Under the pieces are notes generated by a model. That model ran no database searches. It was given only the letters and a program-made list of their open reading frames with translations, and was not told the origin of the DNA. A DNA stretch of 64,000 nucleotides, taken from positions 102,590,948 to 102,654,947 of the forward strand of contig CM024755.1 in NCBI GenBank assembly GCA_014218235.1, in the 5' to 3' direction. The position numbers and the translations under genes were made by a program. This document shows, one piece after another, positions 46,568 to 55,787 of this stretch (its first letter is position 1; each line of letters begins with the position of its first letter). This DNA comes from Colocasia esculenta (Eukaryota; Streptophyta; Magnoliopsida; Alismatales; Araceae).

Positions 46568-48313
46568 TGAAGGATCGAAATAAATGTGTGGAAAAGATCT
46601 AGAAGGGGGGGATGAATAGATCTTAGCCACTTTTGCGGAAGCTTAAATAATTTTAAAACTATTTAGAATCAGAGGCAATAATATCAGTGAAAAGCTGCTG
46701 ATCTGATTAGATTGGAGTGAGTTGAAAAACTTAGATGAGAATCAAGTTGATTAAGTGAATTAGAAACGAGTCCTATGCAAGCATCTAGCGGATGAACCAG
46801 TCAAACCACAGAACACAAATGCACAAGGATTTTTAGGTGGTTCGGAAATCACCCATGTGATTCCTACATCCACCCCTCACAACCCGTGAGGATTCACTAA
46901 CACAACTGGGTAACACACCCACTGGAGCCTGACAACTCCAACACTGAAGAGCTTACAACTCACACCACTTCTAGAGCAAGACTACTCTAGAACAACTGAG
47001 CAAGACTGCTCAACACACACTTGAGTTTGACAACTCAACACTGAGCGCACCGGCTCACAACAATCTGAGCACAAGGCTCACACATAGACTTGCTAGACAC
47101 CAACTTAAGACAAGATCTCCTAGCAACAGATCTAGTCGAAATTTGAGAACACTAATGAGAATTATGCAGAAGCACTTGCATAATCTCAAGAGATATCTCA
47201 GAAGAACAAAGTAAAGTAAAAAGGTATTGAATGACTTCGTTCTTCAAGTGTACTCCCTTGTAGAAGCTTGAATTGGGAAGAAGCTTGTAAACATGAAGTC
47301 CAAGACGATGCTCTGCAATCTGGGAGGTTGGACCTTCCTTGAATTCTTCTCCAACGATGGCTTCTACCTGATCTACTTCCTTGAGATGCTTCAGAGGCTT
47401 CTTTAAAGATCAAACCACAATTCTCACACCTTGAATTGGTGAGAAGAGGTGTTCAGGAGACTCCAGGAAGCAGAGGAGGGAGACACGAACTCTTATGGCC
47501 GCCAGGAATTTTTCAGGAGGCTCTAAGAGGTTAGTTGGGTCTCTCTCTTCGAAGGGAGGCCAAAAGGAGCCTTTTATACCCTTAGGATTCCAAAGATACC
47601 CTTTTGGGGTACAAGGGCACGCTTCCCTAGGAAGATTCTGATCGCCCTAGAAGGACACGTGGCAGCCATCAGCTCTTAGGATGAAAAGTTTCCGTAGTGT
47701 GTCGACCTGCCCTGGTGGTTGTGTCGACACACTGTTCCAAAGATAGAAGAATCTGTTCTGGGAGAAAGGTCCCGTGTCGACCTGCTCTTGAGTGTGTCGA
47801 CCTGCTGTCCCAATTCCTCAAACTGGCTGTTCTGGGAACTGGGTCTAGTGTCGACCTGCCCTGGGAGTGTGTCGACCTGCTGTCCCAATTCCTCAAACTG
47901 GCTGTTCTGGGAACTGGGTCTAGTGTCGACCTGCCCTGGGAGTGTGTCGACCTGGGTACCCTTGATCTCTGGAAAACTGCCACTCGTGTCGACACACTCT
48001 TGACATGTGTCGACACACTCTTGACATTTTTGCACAATTTCTCTTTGAGTCTGTGTTGATGTGTCGACACCATTGATGGGTGTGTCGACACATCTTTTGC
48101 ATAAAAAGTTTGTACCTGAAAAATAAACACATATATCATTAGTTAAATGATTTATCATTACCACAAATGATAAATGTGGTTTGAAAAATGCTTTTTGAGC
48201 ATGACTTTCAGGTATGATGCTTTTGACATGTTCCAATTAAATTGCTTTAAGAACACTTCTTGTCATCATCAAAATAGGAGGGAAATGATATGAATTAGAC
48301 ATTCAACCCAACA
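46568..48313 (-). repeat. 3' LTR of the young Sirevirus (1,746 bp)
   Basis: On the minus strand it begins TGTTGGGTTGAATG and ends CCTTCA. It contains twelve GTCGAC motifs (47701-48089), a perfect 75-bp tandem duplication (47796-47870 and 47871-47945) and a TATA box (47571-47578). The open frames of up to 186 codons across the repeats are by-products and are not annotated as genes. Confidence 0.95.
47701..48089 (-). repeat. GTCGAC dyad cluster in the Sirevirus U3 (3' LTR)
   Basis: Twelve GTCGAC cores starting at 47701, 47723, 47776, 47796, 47850, 47871, 47925, 47946, 47988, 48009, 48063 and 48084. They occur either as tgtcgacaca or as tgtcgacctg. The 5' LTR copies lie at 59248-59636. The cluster lies 120-510 bases upstream of the TATA box in element sense. 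Confidence 0.93.
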
Positions 48314-48316
48314 ATC

Positions 48317-48330
48317 TCCCCCTTTTTGAT
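48317..48330 (-). other. Polypurine tract of the young Sirevirus
   Basis: The minus strand reads aaaaagggggaga close to the 3' LTR start. Similar ggggga-bearing stretches occur on the same strand at 48631-48640, 51991-52000, 52326-52335 and 52565-52573; repeated PPT-like motifs are, as I recall, a reported Sirevirus trait. Confidence 0.85.
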
Positions 48331-48663
48331 GATGGCAACATTAAATCCATATTTGAATGTGGTTTTGATGAAGTGTGATTTTTAAGCAATTTTATTGATT
48401 AAGTTTTTGTTTTTCTTTTGTTCATACTTGTCAATGTCCTTTTGATATTGTTCAGTAACAATTGATGATATTTTTGTGAGATACAACGTTACTTGAAATT
48501 AGAAGATTTGTGCACACAAGTCAACAATTGAACAAGTATTCACACACAAATACAAAAATTTGTATTGAAGCCAAACAACCATTTCATGTCATTCATTTCA
48601 TTCAAAAGATCATTACAATTCATTCAATCTTCTCCCCCTTTGACATTATCAAAAAAATGTACA

Positions 48664-50655
48664 TTAGGTAGAAGATGGAGGAGGAGGAGGAATTGGAGCT
48701 AGAAGCATCTCAATATCTGACAATCTCTTATCCATTGACTTCATGCTTGACTTTATCTGTTCATGGATAGTTGTCAGCCGAGTGTGAAGATAATGCTCCA
48801 TTCTATCAGAATGTTCTATCAAGGTGCTCTGAGTTCTTTTCAATTCATCTGAAACATGTTGAGAACTTGATGACCCAGCTGACCAACCAGGTCTTTGCAT
48901 GATTTTGAACTCCTTGGTCAAATCTGTGAGCTGCTTGTCAATGTGCTCATTGAAATTTCTCATACTTTCCAAATCATCCACAAAATGAGCAAATGATAGT
49001 CTGGTGCTGGAAATCTCATGCAATGTTTGATTGGTGTTGAAGACATCTGCTTGGGAATTGGCCAAAATTCCCTGAAGAACTTTCTCTAACTTGTCCTGAT
49101 GTTCTTTTAGCTCAATATAGGAATCTCCCAGAGTTCCTATGAGTCTGTTAAATCGCTGAGCTGCATAATCAGAAGCTGCCTTCTGCTCAATAAATTTGGC
49201 AGAAACTGTGTTTTCCAGTCTTTGAATCCGTAGCTCAAAAGATGAGGACATGGATTGAAGTGAGGAGTTGAAGGATTCAAATTTGTCATTTAGGAAAGAT
49301 ATCAATTCTGGTGGAACAGGAGGCCCACCAGAAGATGTGGATGGTTGGAATGAGGGTTGTGGAGAAAAAGGAGGAAGCTGAGGTGAGAGAGGATCATGAA
49401 AAGGACTGACATTTTCATTAAGAGCTTGATCCTCATGCATAGGAGGCTGATCCTCTTGACTTAGGGGCTGGTCCCCTTCAGCTGGAGGCTGTTCCTCCTG
49501 TACTTGGGGCTGATCCCCTGGAGCCTGAGGCTGGTCCTCCTGAGGTTGGGGCTGTTCCCCTTGGTCTTGAGGCTGTTCCTCTTGAACTGGAGGAGCCTCA
49601 ACCACAGCTGGTCCTCTTCTAATTTGATTTCCCTCTAATCTAAATCCCATGAACTTCTGGATATTCTTGAATGTATAGATATTTGACTTGGGAATGGACT
49701 GGGATTTTTCAGATTCCAATGGCACACCAAAGTGCTTGAACACTGAGGTCAGATGTGCTCCATAAGGAAGTGATCTCTTCAAGTCTGTTCTTGTAGTTTC
49801 AGAAATGATTTGATAAAGAATCACATGAAGGTTGACCTTGATATCTTTGACCATGCAATAGAGTATGAATCTCTGGATATCTGTCAGTCTATCTCGCCCA
49901 CCACCTTGAGGGGTAACTATGGTTGTCAAGATGTGGTGAATTACCCTTAACACAGGTGGAAATGAGTTGGCATTAAACCTTGTCACATAGGTTTGTTTGG
50001 CATCTGATGGATCTGCAGGATGGCCTGTCAAGATTGAGTAGGCTTCATGTAAGTCAAATTCAAATTCATGGTAGTCAGCCCCCTCATCTGGCACTTTGAA
50101 AATGGAGGCTGCTACATCAGTTGGCATGTCTATCTCTATCCCCTTGACTTTGGATTTAAAACCTTCTTCTGTGCAGGTGAGGTTTTTGTAGAACTCTCTA
50201 ACTAACCTTGGATAGCAGACTTGAAATTCAGAAATGAAAGGAATCCAAGATTGAAAGGAGAAATAGGTTTGAATTTCAGGGAGAGAGTCTGCTAATTGGG
50301 TGTCAGAAAGGTCAAGAATTCTAGGCTTCAAAATCAGTTTGGCAGCACTGACGGATTCTGAGGGTATATCCTCTTGAGACTCAGTAGAGGAAGACGAAGA
50401 TGATTCCTCATGATGGTCAGAGGAATCGCCCGAAATATCTGATCTAGGGTTTGAACTTTGTCTACCTCTGCCAGCATTGGAGGTCCTACCTCTCTTTGAA
50501 GCTCTGAGAGGTGCAGAAGAGGATCCTGGAAGCTCTGCAGGATCATTTCTTCGCTTGGTTCTTCTTTCAATCTGTTCAACTGGAACCTGTGCCGGAACCT
50601 GCCTTGAAGAAGCCTGAGACCTTGCGCCACGGCGGGGACCCAACTTGCGGACCAT
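48664..50655 (-). CDS. Env-like protein of the young Sirevirus (663 aa)
   Basis: An uninterrupted frame with ATG at 50655 in a strong context (caccATGG). It lies downstream of pol, where Sireviruses carry their env-like gene. Residues 1-100 are basic and Ser/Glu-rich. Residues 100-330 form a globular domain like the plant-transposon domain of such genes (SFQSWIPFISEFQVCYPRLV, MPTDVAASIFKVP, PYGAHLTSVFKHFGVPLES). Residues 350-410 are a repeat of about eight residues (EQPQxQEDQPQ type). Residues 450-640 look like coiled coil (LRIQRLENTVSAKFIEQKAA, LKEHQDKLEKVL). The end is Pro-rich (PIPPPPPSST). I see no signal peptide or membrane segment, so a true envelope role is unsupported; the role is unknown. 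Separated from pol by 1.95 kb. Confidence 0.85.
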   Translation of the reverse strand: MVRKLGPRRGARSQASSRQVPAQVPVEQIERRTKRRNDPAELPGSSSAPLRASKRGRTSNAGRGRQSSNPRSDISGDSSDHHEESSSSSSTESQEDIPSESVSAAKLILKPRILDLSDTQLADSLPEIQTYFSFQSWIPFISEFQVCYPRLVREFYKNLTCTEEGFKSKVKGIEIDMPTDVAASIFKVPDEGADYHEFEFDLHEAYSILTGHPADPSDAKQTYVTRFNANSFPPVLRVIHHILTTIVTPQGGGRDRLTDIQRFILYCMVKDIKVNLHVILYQIISETTRTDLKRSLPYGAHLTSVFKHFGVPLESEKSQSIPKSNIYTFKNIQKFMGFRLEGNQIRRGPAVVEAPPVQEEQPQDQGEQPQPQEDQPQAPGDQPQVQEEQPPAEGDQPLSQEDQPPMHEDQALNENVSPFHDPLSPQLPPFSPQPSFQPSTSSGGPPVPPELISFLNDKFESFNSSLQSMSSSFELRIQRLENTVSAKFIEQKAASDYAAQRFNRLIGTLGDSYIELKEHQDKLEKVLQGILANSQADVFNTNQTLHEISSTRLSFAHFVDDLESMRNFNEHIDKQLTDLTKEFKIMQRPGWSAGSSSSQHVSDELKRTQSTLIEHSDRMEHYLHTRLTTIHEQIKSSMKSMDKRLSDIEMLLAPIPPPPPSST

Positions 50656-50769
50656 GGTGCAAGGAAGGAGTGGAATGTCAGAGAGGAGATGGAAGATTGG
50701 TGAGGTGATTGAAGATTAGAGAGAGATGGTGAAAATTTCTTGCCGGAATGGTGAGAGTTTGGCCGTCGG

Positions 50770-50955
50770 GTCGACCTGATGCTCAAAAAGGGATGCAGAG
50801 GTACACTGCCCCGCAGGAACAACAAGGGTTTAAGGTGAACCCGAAAGATTTGAAAAAGTTCTGGCAAGAAGGCAGTGTCGACACATGAGGAAGGGTGTGT
50901 CGACCTGACTGGAATTATGTGTGAATGTGTCGACACGAGAGAGGATTGTGTCGAC
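50770..50955 (-). promoter_or_regulatory. GTCGAC cluster upstream of the env-like gene
   Basis: Five GTCGAC motifs (50770, 50877, 50899, 50929, 50950) lie 115-300 bases upstream of the env-like ATG. They have the same flanks (tgtcgacaca, tgtcgacctg) as the LTR cluster. A TATAAAG lies further upstream at about 51016-51022 on the minus strand. An internal promoter or enhancer is possible; this is inference. Confidence 0.45.
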
Positions 50956-52610
50956 ACAGCCTTTGAGAGAAATGAGAATTTTTGAGAGGAAATTTTTGAG
51001 AAATTTGGGGACATCTTTATAATGATAAATAATGAGAGGAATTATCATTTGAAGGATTTTTAAGAGGCCTAAAAATTCATTTGCTGTATTTTACAAAAAT
51101 TCATTACAGTTCAAGTATTTCATACAATTTCCAACAGGATATTAGCATTCCAAGACTTGAATCAACAAAATGATAAATTGAGGGATATAATGTATCTTAC
51201 AATCAACCAAAATCTGCCATGTTTCTCAATTTTCAAGAGTTAAAGATATCATCTAGACTAAACACAGTTGTGTTGAAAGTAAAACACAAACTTAAAGAAC
51301 AACTTGATGAAGGAGGAAGATGATTCTTTCTAAACAAATCTCCAATAATTTTCATATTTTTGTTCTTTTAACAAACTATCAAATGATGTAAATCTCTTTC
51401 ACTCAAGTACTAGTGCTTTTTACACACCATAGTCCCTGGATACTCAAGATGTAGTCATTGTCAAGTCTCAAAGGGGTAAATGATGACTTTTTGACATGAA
51501 AATATACGTTTTTTAGACGCCAATATTCCAGTTACTCAGTCATCATCAAAAAGCATAGCACATAATTGCTTAAATTTTGAGGTTATTTTCAATTTGGATC
51601 CCCTTTGAACAGAGTTAACAAGAATGCCTCATGACATGCATAGCACTTCATTCATTGTGAAGGTGTGCAGTTTCTCAGCACAGATGTCATTGCTCTGTTG
51701 AATTTTACAAGATTTTGGAGAGTTTGTAGGATAGAATTCAAATACATCCAGCCATCAGTTGCAAACAAGGTAATGTTTTAAGTTCAAGACACAATTGTAA
51801 TTTAGTTTAGGAAGAGATCTGAGTTTCTGTGGATTGAGAGACATAGTGGAAAGTTGATTAGTAAAAAATATAATGTATCACTCAAGGTTCACTTTGAGAC
51901 TCTAGAATTTAGAATGAGGACATCATGCAAGGAATTGATGAAATGCAAGAAGGGTTCTGAAATTTGCAAAAAGATGACTTGTGAATTTTCTAGCTCCCCC
52001 TGAGATGATGATTTCAATCATTTTTCATCAAAATAAAGATATGCATTTTTTTTTTTTTTTGAAATCAGAAAGAATGTTTCTTTTTGGATAACAAAGATTT
52101 CTTCTCAACAATTGTATATTCATTTCTTGGTACTTGGCGGAGACATATACTCTCGCATAGTGAAAGTGTCCAGACAAGCATAACCTGTCCTTCTCCAAGT
52201 CACCATTTGATATACCAAGAGATTTCAATACAATAAGAGTTGAAGAATTCATTATCAGAAAGAAATGAAGGTTAAAACTGTGCAAGTTTTGAAATCAGAA
52301 AAAGACATTCTCTTTGAACAATAAAAGCTCCCCCTCAACTATTGCATATTGACTTCTTAGTACTTGGCGGAGATATGTTCTCACGCATAGTGAAAGTGTC
52401 TAGACAAGCATAGCCTGTCCTTCTCCAAATCACTATTTGATATACCAAGAAGTTTCAACACAATCAGAAGTGAAGAATTTATTGTAAAAAGGGAAATGGA
52501 ATTGGAATAGAGAGAGATATGAGCAATGTAGCTTGAGGAAGCAAGGAGTTATGAAATACAAAGAACTCCCCCTTAGACAAAGCATCATTCAACCCAAACT
52601 TTAAGAGAGA
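50956..52610 (-). other. Non-coding spacer between pol and env-like gene
   Basis: 1.65 kb of AT-rich sequence with no credible gene. It holds three PPT-like stretches (51991-52000, 52326-52335, 52565-52573) and the duplicated module described separately. Such long spacers are usual in Sireviruses with an env-like gene. Confidence 0.75.
52061..52499 (-). repeat. Direct duplication of a ~207-bp module with inverted-repeat ends
   Basis: Copies lie at 52061-52267 and 52291-52499. Inside each is a 96-bp core (52125-52220 and 52355-52450) bounded by TCTTGGTA or TCTTAGTA at the left and TACCAAGA at the right. Conserved inner words are acttggcggaga, cgcatagtgaaagtgtc, cctgtccttctcca and tttgatata. 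The rest of each copy has diverged more. Confidence 0.8.
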
Positions 52611-55600
52611 TCAGAAGGATGGACATTTACAAAGACCAAGTTCTCTCCTTAAAGATGAGAATCTATTTTCAGGAAGGGGTTTTGTGAATATGTCTGCAAT
52701 TTGTTTTTCAGTTACAATAAAATGGAGTTCAAAAGATTTCTTGGCAACCTCATCTCTCAAGAAATGATGCCTGATTTCAATGTGTTTTGTTCTAGAATGC
52801 TGAATGGGGTTTTTAGAAAGATTGATTGCACTTGTGTTATCACATAGGATGGGTACACACCCTAAATCTTGGTTGTAATCAAGAAGTTGATGTTTCACCC
52901 AGAGAATCTGAGTTCCACATCTACCTGCTGCAACATATTCAGCTTCTGCTGTTGACAGAGCCACTGAATGTTGCTTCTTAGAAGCCCAAGAAATAAGGCA
53001 CCCACCTAGAAATACACACAAGCCACTTGTGCTTTTTCTATCTAACTTACACCCAGCATAATCAGCATCACAATAGGCAAACAATTCTAACTTGCAACCA
53101 GCAGGATACCAAATTCCTAAGTCACATGTTCCAACAAGATATTTAAAAATTCTTTTCACAGCAAGCATATGACTTTCTTTAGGATTTGATTGGAATCTAG
53201 CACATAAGCACACACAAAACTGAATGTCAGGTCTAGAAGTAGTAAGGTAGAGCAGAGAGCCAATCATACCTCTGTAGGTCTTTGGATCTACTGACTTACC
53301 AGATGGGTCTTCTTCTAGCTTAGCATTTATTGCAATGGGTGTGCTTGAATGTTTAAGGTTCTGATAGTCAAACCTTTTCAGTAGCTCCTTGACATATTTG
53401 GTTTGACTGATGAAGATACCTTCATTCGTTTGGTTAACCTGCAACCCCAAAAAGAATGTTAAGTCTCCCATTAAGCTCATTTCAAATTCATTCTGCATTT
53501 GATTTGAAAATTCAGTGCAAAGGCCTTTATTGGTGGAGCCAAAAATTATGTCATCAACATAAATTTGGACCACAATTATTTGATTTTTTACTGTTTTAGT
53601 GAACAATGTTTGATCAACATTACCTCTAGAATATCCTTTTTCAAGTAAAAAGGAACTCAAACGATCATACCAAGCTCTTGGAGCTTGTTTAAGACCATAG
53701 AGTGCCTTATTAAGCTTGAAAACATGGTTAGGATATTTTTCATTATCAAATCCAGGAGGTTGTTCAACAAACACATTTTCCTTTATATATCCATTTAGAA
53801 ATGCACTTTTAACATCCATTTGAAAGACTTTGAATTTCATGGAGGATGCAAAAGCAAGGAAAATTCTCACAGCTTCTAGTCTAGCTACAGGGGCATAAGA
53901 TTCTTCAAAGTCAATTCCAAATTCTTGGTTATACCCCTTTGCAACTAGCCTAGCTTTGTTTCTTATTACTTGACCAGCTTCATTCAATTTATTTCTGAAA
54001 ACCCATCTAGTGCCAATCACTGTTTGGTCACTAGGTCTAGGCACTAATTCCCACACTTGATTTCTTTCAAATTGATGAAGTTCATCATGCATAGCATTAA
54101 TCCAATCAGAACTGGATAAGGCTTCATCAATTGACTTGGGTTCAATTTGGGAAATTAGAGCTAGTGAGTCTTCTTCAATGTTTTGCAAAAAGGATGATCT
54201 GGTCCTAACTCTATCATTTAGATTGCCAACTACACTATCTAATGGGTGATCTCTTAGAAATCGAGGTTCAGAAATTACCTGTTGAGAGGTACCCACTTCT
54301 GAATCAGTATTACCTGAACCATTTGGAGATTGTGAGTTGTTGTTCAGGTTTTCTTCAATGTTATTACTCTCCTCAACGGTTGGTGAAGAATCCACAATGA
54401 GGTCATCCTCTTCATTGTCTTGTTTTTCCCTGCAAGATTTAGAATCATTAGTGGAAAAGGAGTTTTCATTAAAAATAACATGTGGAGATTCTTCAATAGA
54501 TTTGGTTTTTATTATGTACACTTTGAAGGCCCTTGACACTTCAGAATAGCCAAGGAAGATAGCTTCCTGACTCTTAGCATCAAACTTGTCAAGGTTTTCT
54601 TTGTTATTATTGTGAACATAGCATTTGCACCCAAAGACTTTAAAATAGGAAACAGTTGGCTTTTTGTTTTTCAATAATTCATAGGGGGTTTTCTTGATTT
54701 TTGGTCTGACCAATGCTCTATTGAGTATGTGATTTGCTGTGTTCACAGCTTCAGCCCAGAAGGATTTGGGTAAATTACTCTCAAGAAGCATGGTTCTAGC
54801 CATTTCCACAAGAGTTCTGTTCTTTCTTTCCACAACTCCATTTTGTTCTGGAGTTCTTGGTGAAGAAAACTTGTGGAATATCTGAAATTCAGCACAAAAA
54901 TCAGAAAAGGATGTGTTTTCAAATTCACCCCCATGATCAGTTAAGATGTTTTTGATTTTATATGGATAAGTGGTTAAGACAGTGGTACAAAAGTTCCTGA
55001 ATTCAAGGCATGCATCACTTTTGTGAGATAGAAAAATAACCCAGGTAAATCTAGTAAAGTCATCAATGATTACAAATCCATATCTTTTGCCACTCAAGCT
55101 TAGAACTCTTGTTGGCCCAAAGAGGTCCATGTGAAGAAGTTCTAGTGGCTTAGATGTGAGTACATCATTGAAGACTTTAAAGGATTTTCTAGTTTGTTTT
55201 CCTTTAGCACAGATCCCACAAATTTGACCTTCAACACTAGAAAAGGATTCAGGAAGACCTTTAACCAAATTCAATCTTAACAACTTATTCATTGTTCTGA
55301 AGCTTGCATGGCCAAGTCTTTTGTGCCAAGTCCATGCAATTTCATCTTTATTTGCAACAAAACAAAGATTTTCAGAAAAGTTTTTATTAAGGTTGATCAT
55401 GTAGACATTGTTTTCTCTTTTTCCAAAGAATTTGATTTTATCAGTTGATGAATCTATTATCTTGCAAAAATCAGATTCAAACACAACTTTGTGACCTTTG
55501 TCACATAGTTGGCTGATACTGAGCAAATTATAGTCAAGTCCATCAACTAACAAGACATTATCTACAGAGTTTGAAGAAGTTTGACCAACCTTACCAGATC

Positions 55601-55787
55601 CAATGATCTTTCCTTTATTTTTACCTCCAAAGGTGACTGACCCTCCCTCCTTTTCAAGCAGGAATGAGAATTTGGCTCTATCTCCAGTCATATGTCGTGA
55701 ACACCCACTGTCAAGAAACCATACATTTGTGTTGGGTGCACGACTTCCCTGCAACAAGATCAGTGGAGAGAAGATTTTGGTACCCAA
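52611..55787 (-). CDS. pol: Sirevirus Pol: protease, integrase, reverse transcriptase, RNase H
   Basis: A 1,058-codon open frame. The left-hand limit is the stop at 52611; the start given is only where the open frame begins, since pol is presumably made as part of Gag-Pol. In order: protease (WFLDSGCSRHMTGD, about 22-36), pre-integrase region (WHKRLGHASFRTMNKLL), integrase core (LLHMDLFGPTRV, ILTDHGGEFEN, PRTPEQNGVVERKNRTL; D, D and E present), RT (FQMDVKSAFLNGYIKENVFV, ALYGLKQAPRAWYDRLSSFL, IYVDDIIFGS with catalytic YVDD) and RNase H (YAGCKLDRKSTSGLCVFLGG, ALSTAEAEYVAAGRCGTQ, HSRTKHIEIRHHFLRD). All catalytic boxes are intact. It overlaps gag by 28 bases in a different frame. Confidence 0.95.
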   Translation of the reverse strand: MGTKIFSPLILLQGSRAPNTNVWFLDSGCSRHMTGDRAKFSFLLEKEGGSVTFGGKNKGKIIGSGKVGQTSSNSVDNVLLVDGLDYNLLSISQLCDKGHKVVFESDFCKIIDSSTDKIKFFGKRENNVYMINLNKNFSENLCFVANKDEIAWTWHKRLGHASFRTMNKLLRLNLVKGLPESFSSVEGQICGICAKGKQTRKSFKVFNDVLTSKPLELLHMDLFGPTRVLSLSGKRYGFVIIDDFTRFTWVIFLSHKSDACLEFRNFCTTVLTTYPYKIKNILTDHGGEFENTSFSDFCAEFQIFHKFSSPRTPEQNGVVERKNRTLVEMARTMLLESNLPKSFWAEAVNTANHILNRALVRPKIKKTPYELLKNKKPTVSYFKVFGCKCYVHNNNKENLDKFDAKSQEAIFLGYSEVSRAFKVYIIKTKSIEESPHVIFNENSFSTNDSKSCREKQDNEEDDLIVDSSPTVEESNNIEENLNNNSQSPNGSGNTDSEVGTSQQVISEPRFLRDHPLDSVVGNLNDRVRTRSSFLQNIEEDSLALISQIEPKSIDEALSSSDWINAMHDELHQFERNQVWELVPRPSDQTVIGTRWVFRNKLNEAGQVIRNKARLVAKGYNQEFGIDFEESYAPVARLEAVRIFLAFASSMKFKVFQMDVKSAFLNGYIKENVFVEQPPGFDNEKYPNHVFKLNKALYGLKQAPRAWYDRLSSFLLEKGYSRGNVDQTLFTKTVKNQIIVVQIYVDDIIFGSTNKGLCTEFSNQMQNEFEMSLMGDLTFFLGLQVNQTNEGIFISQTKYVKELLKRFDYQNLKHSSTPIAINAKLEEDPSGKSVDPKTYRGMIGSLLYLTTSRPDIQFCVCLCARFQSNPKESHMLAVKRIFKYLVGTCDLGIWYPAGCKLELFAYCDADYAGCKLDRKSTSGLCVFLGGCLISWASKKQHSVALSTAEAEYVAAGRCGTQILWVKHQLLDYNQDLGCVPILCDNTSAINLSKNPIQHSRTKHIEIRHHFLRDEVAKKSFELHFIVTEKQIADIFTKPLPENRFSSLRRELGLCKCPSF

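Noticed and set aside
47676..48236. Open frame of 186 codons in the Sirevirus LTR, present identically at 59223-59783, with repeated CVDT/QVDT
   Set aside because: It is identical only because the LTRs are identical; the protein repeat is the GTCGAC array read as codons, and other frames on both strands are open too. It has no start context or domain.
48664..50655. Calling the env-like gene a true viral envelope glycoprotein
   Set aside because: I see no signal peptide, membrane segment or fusion-peptide-like stretch. Only its position after pol supports the name.
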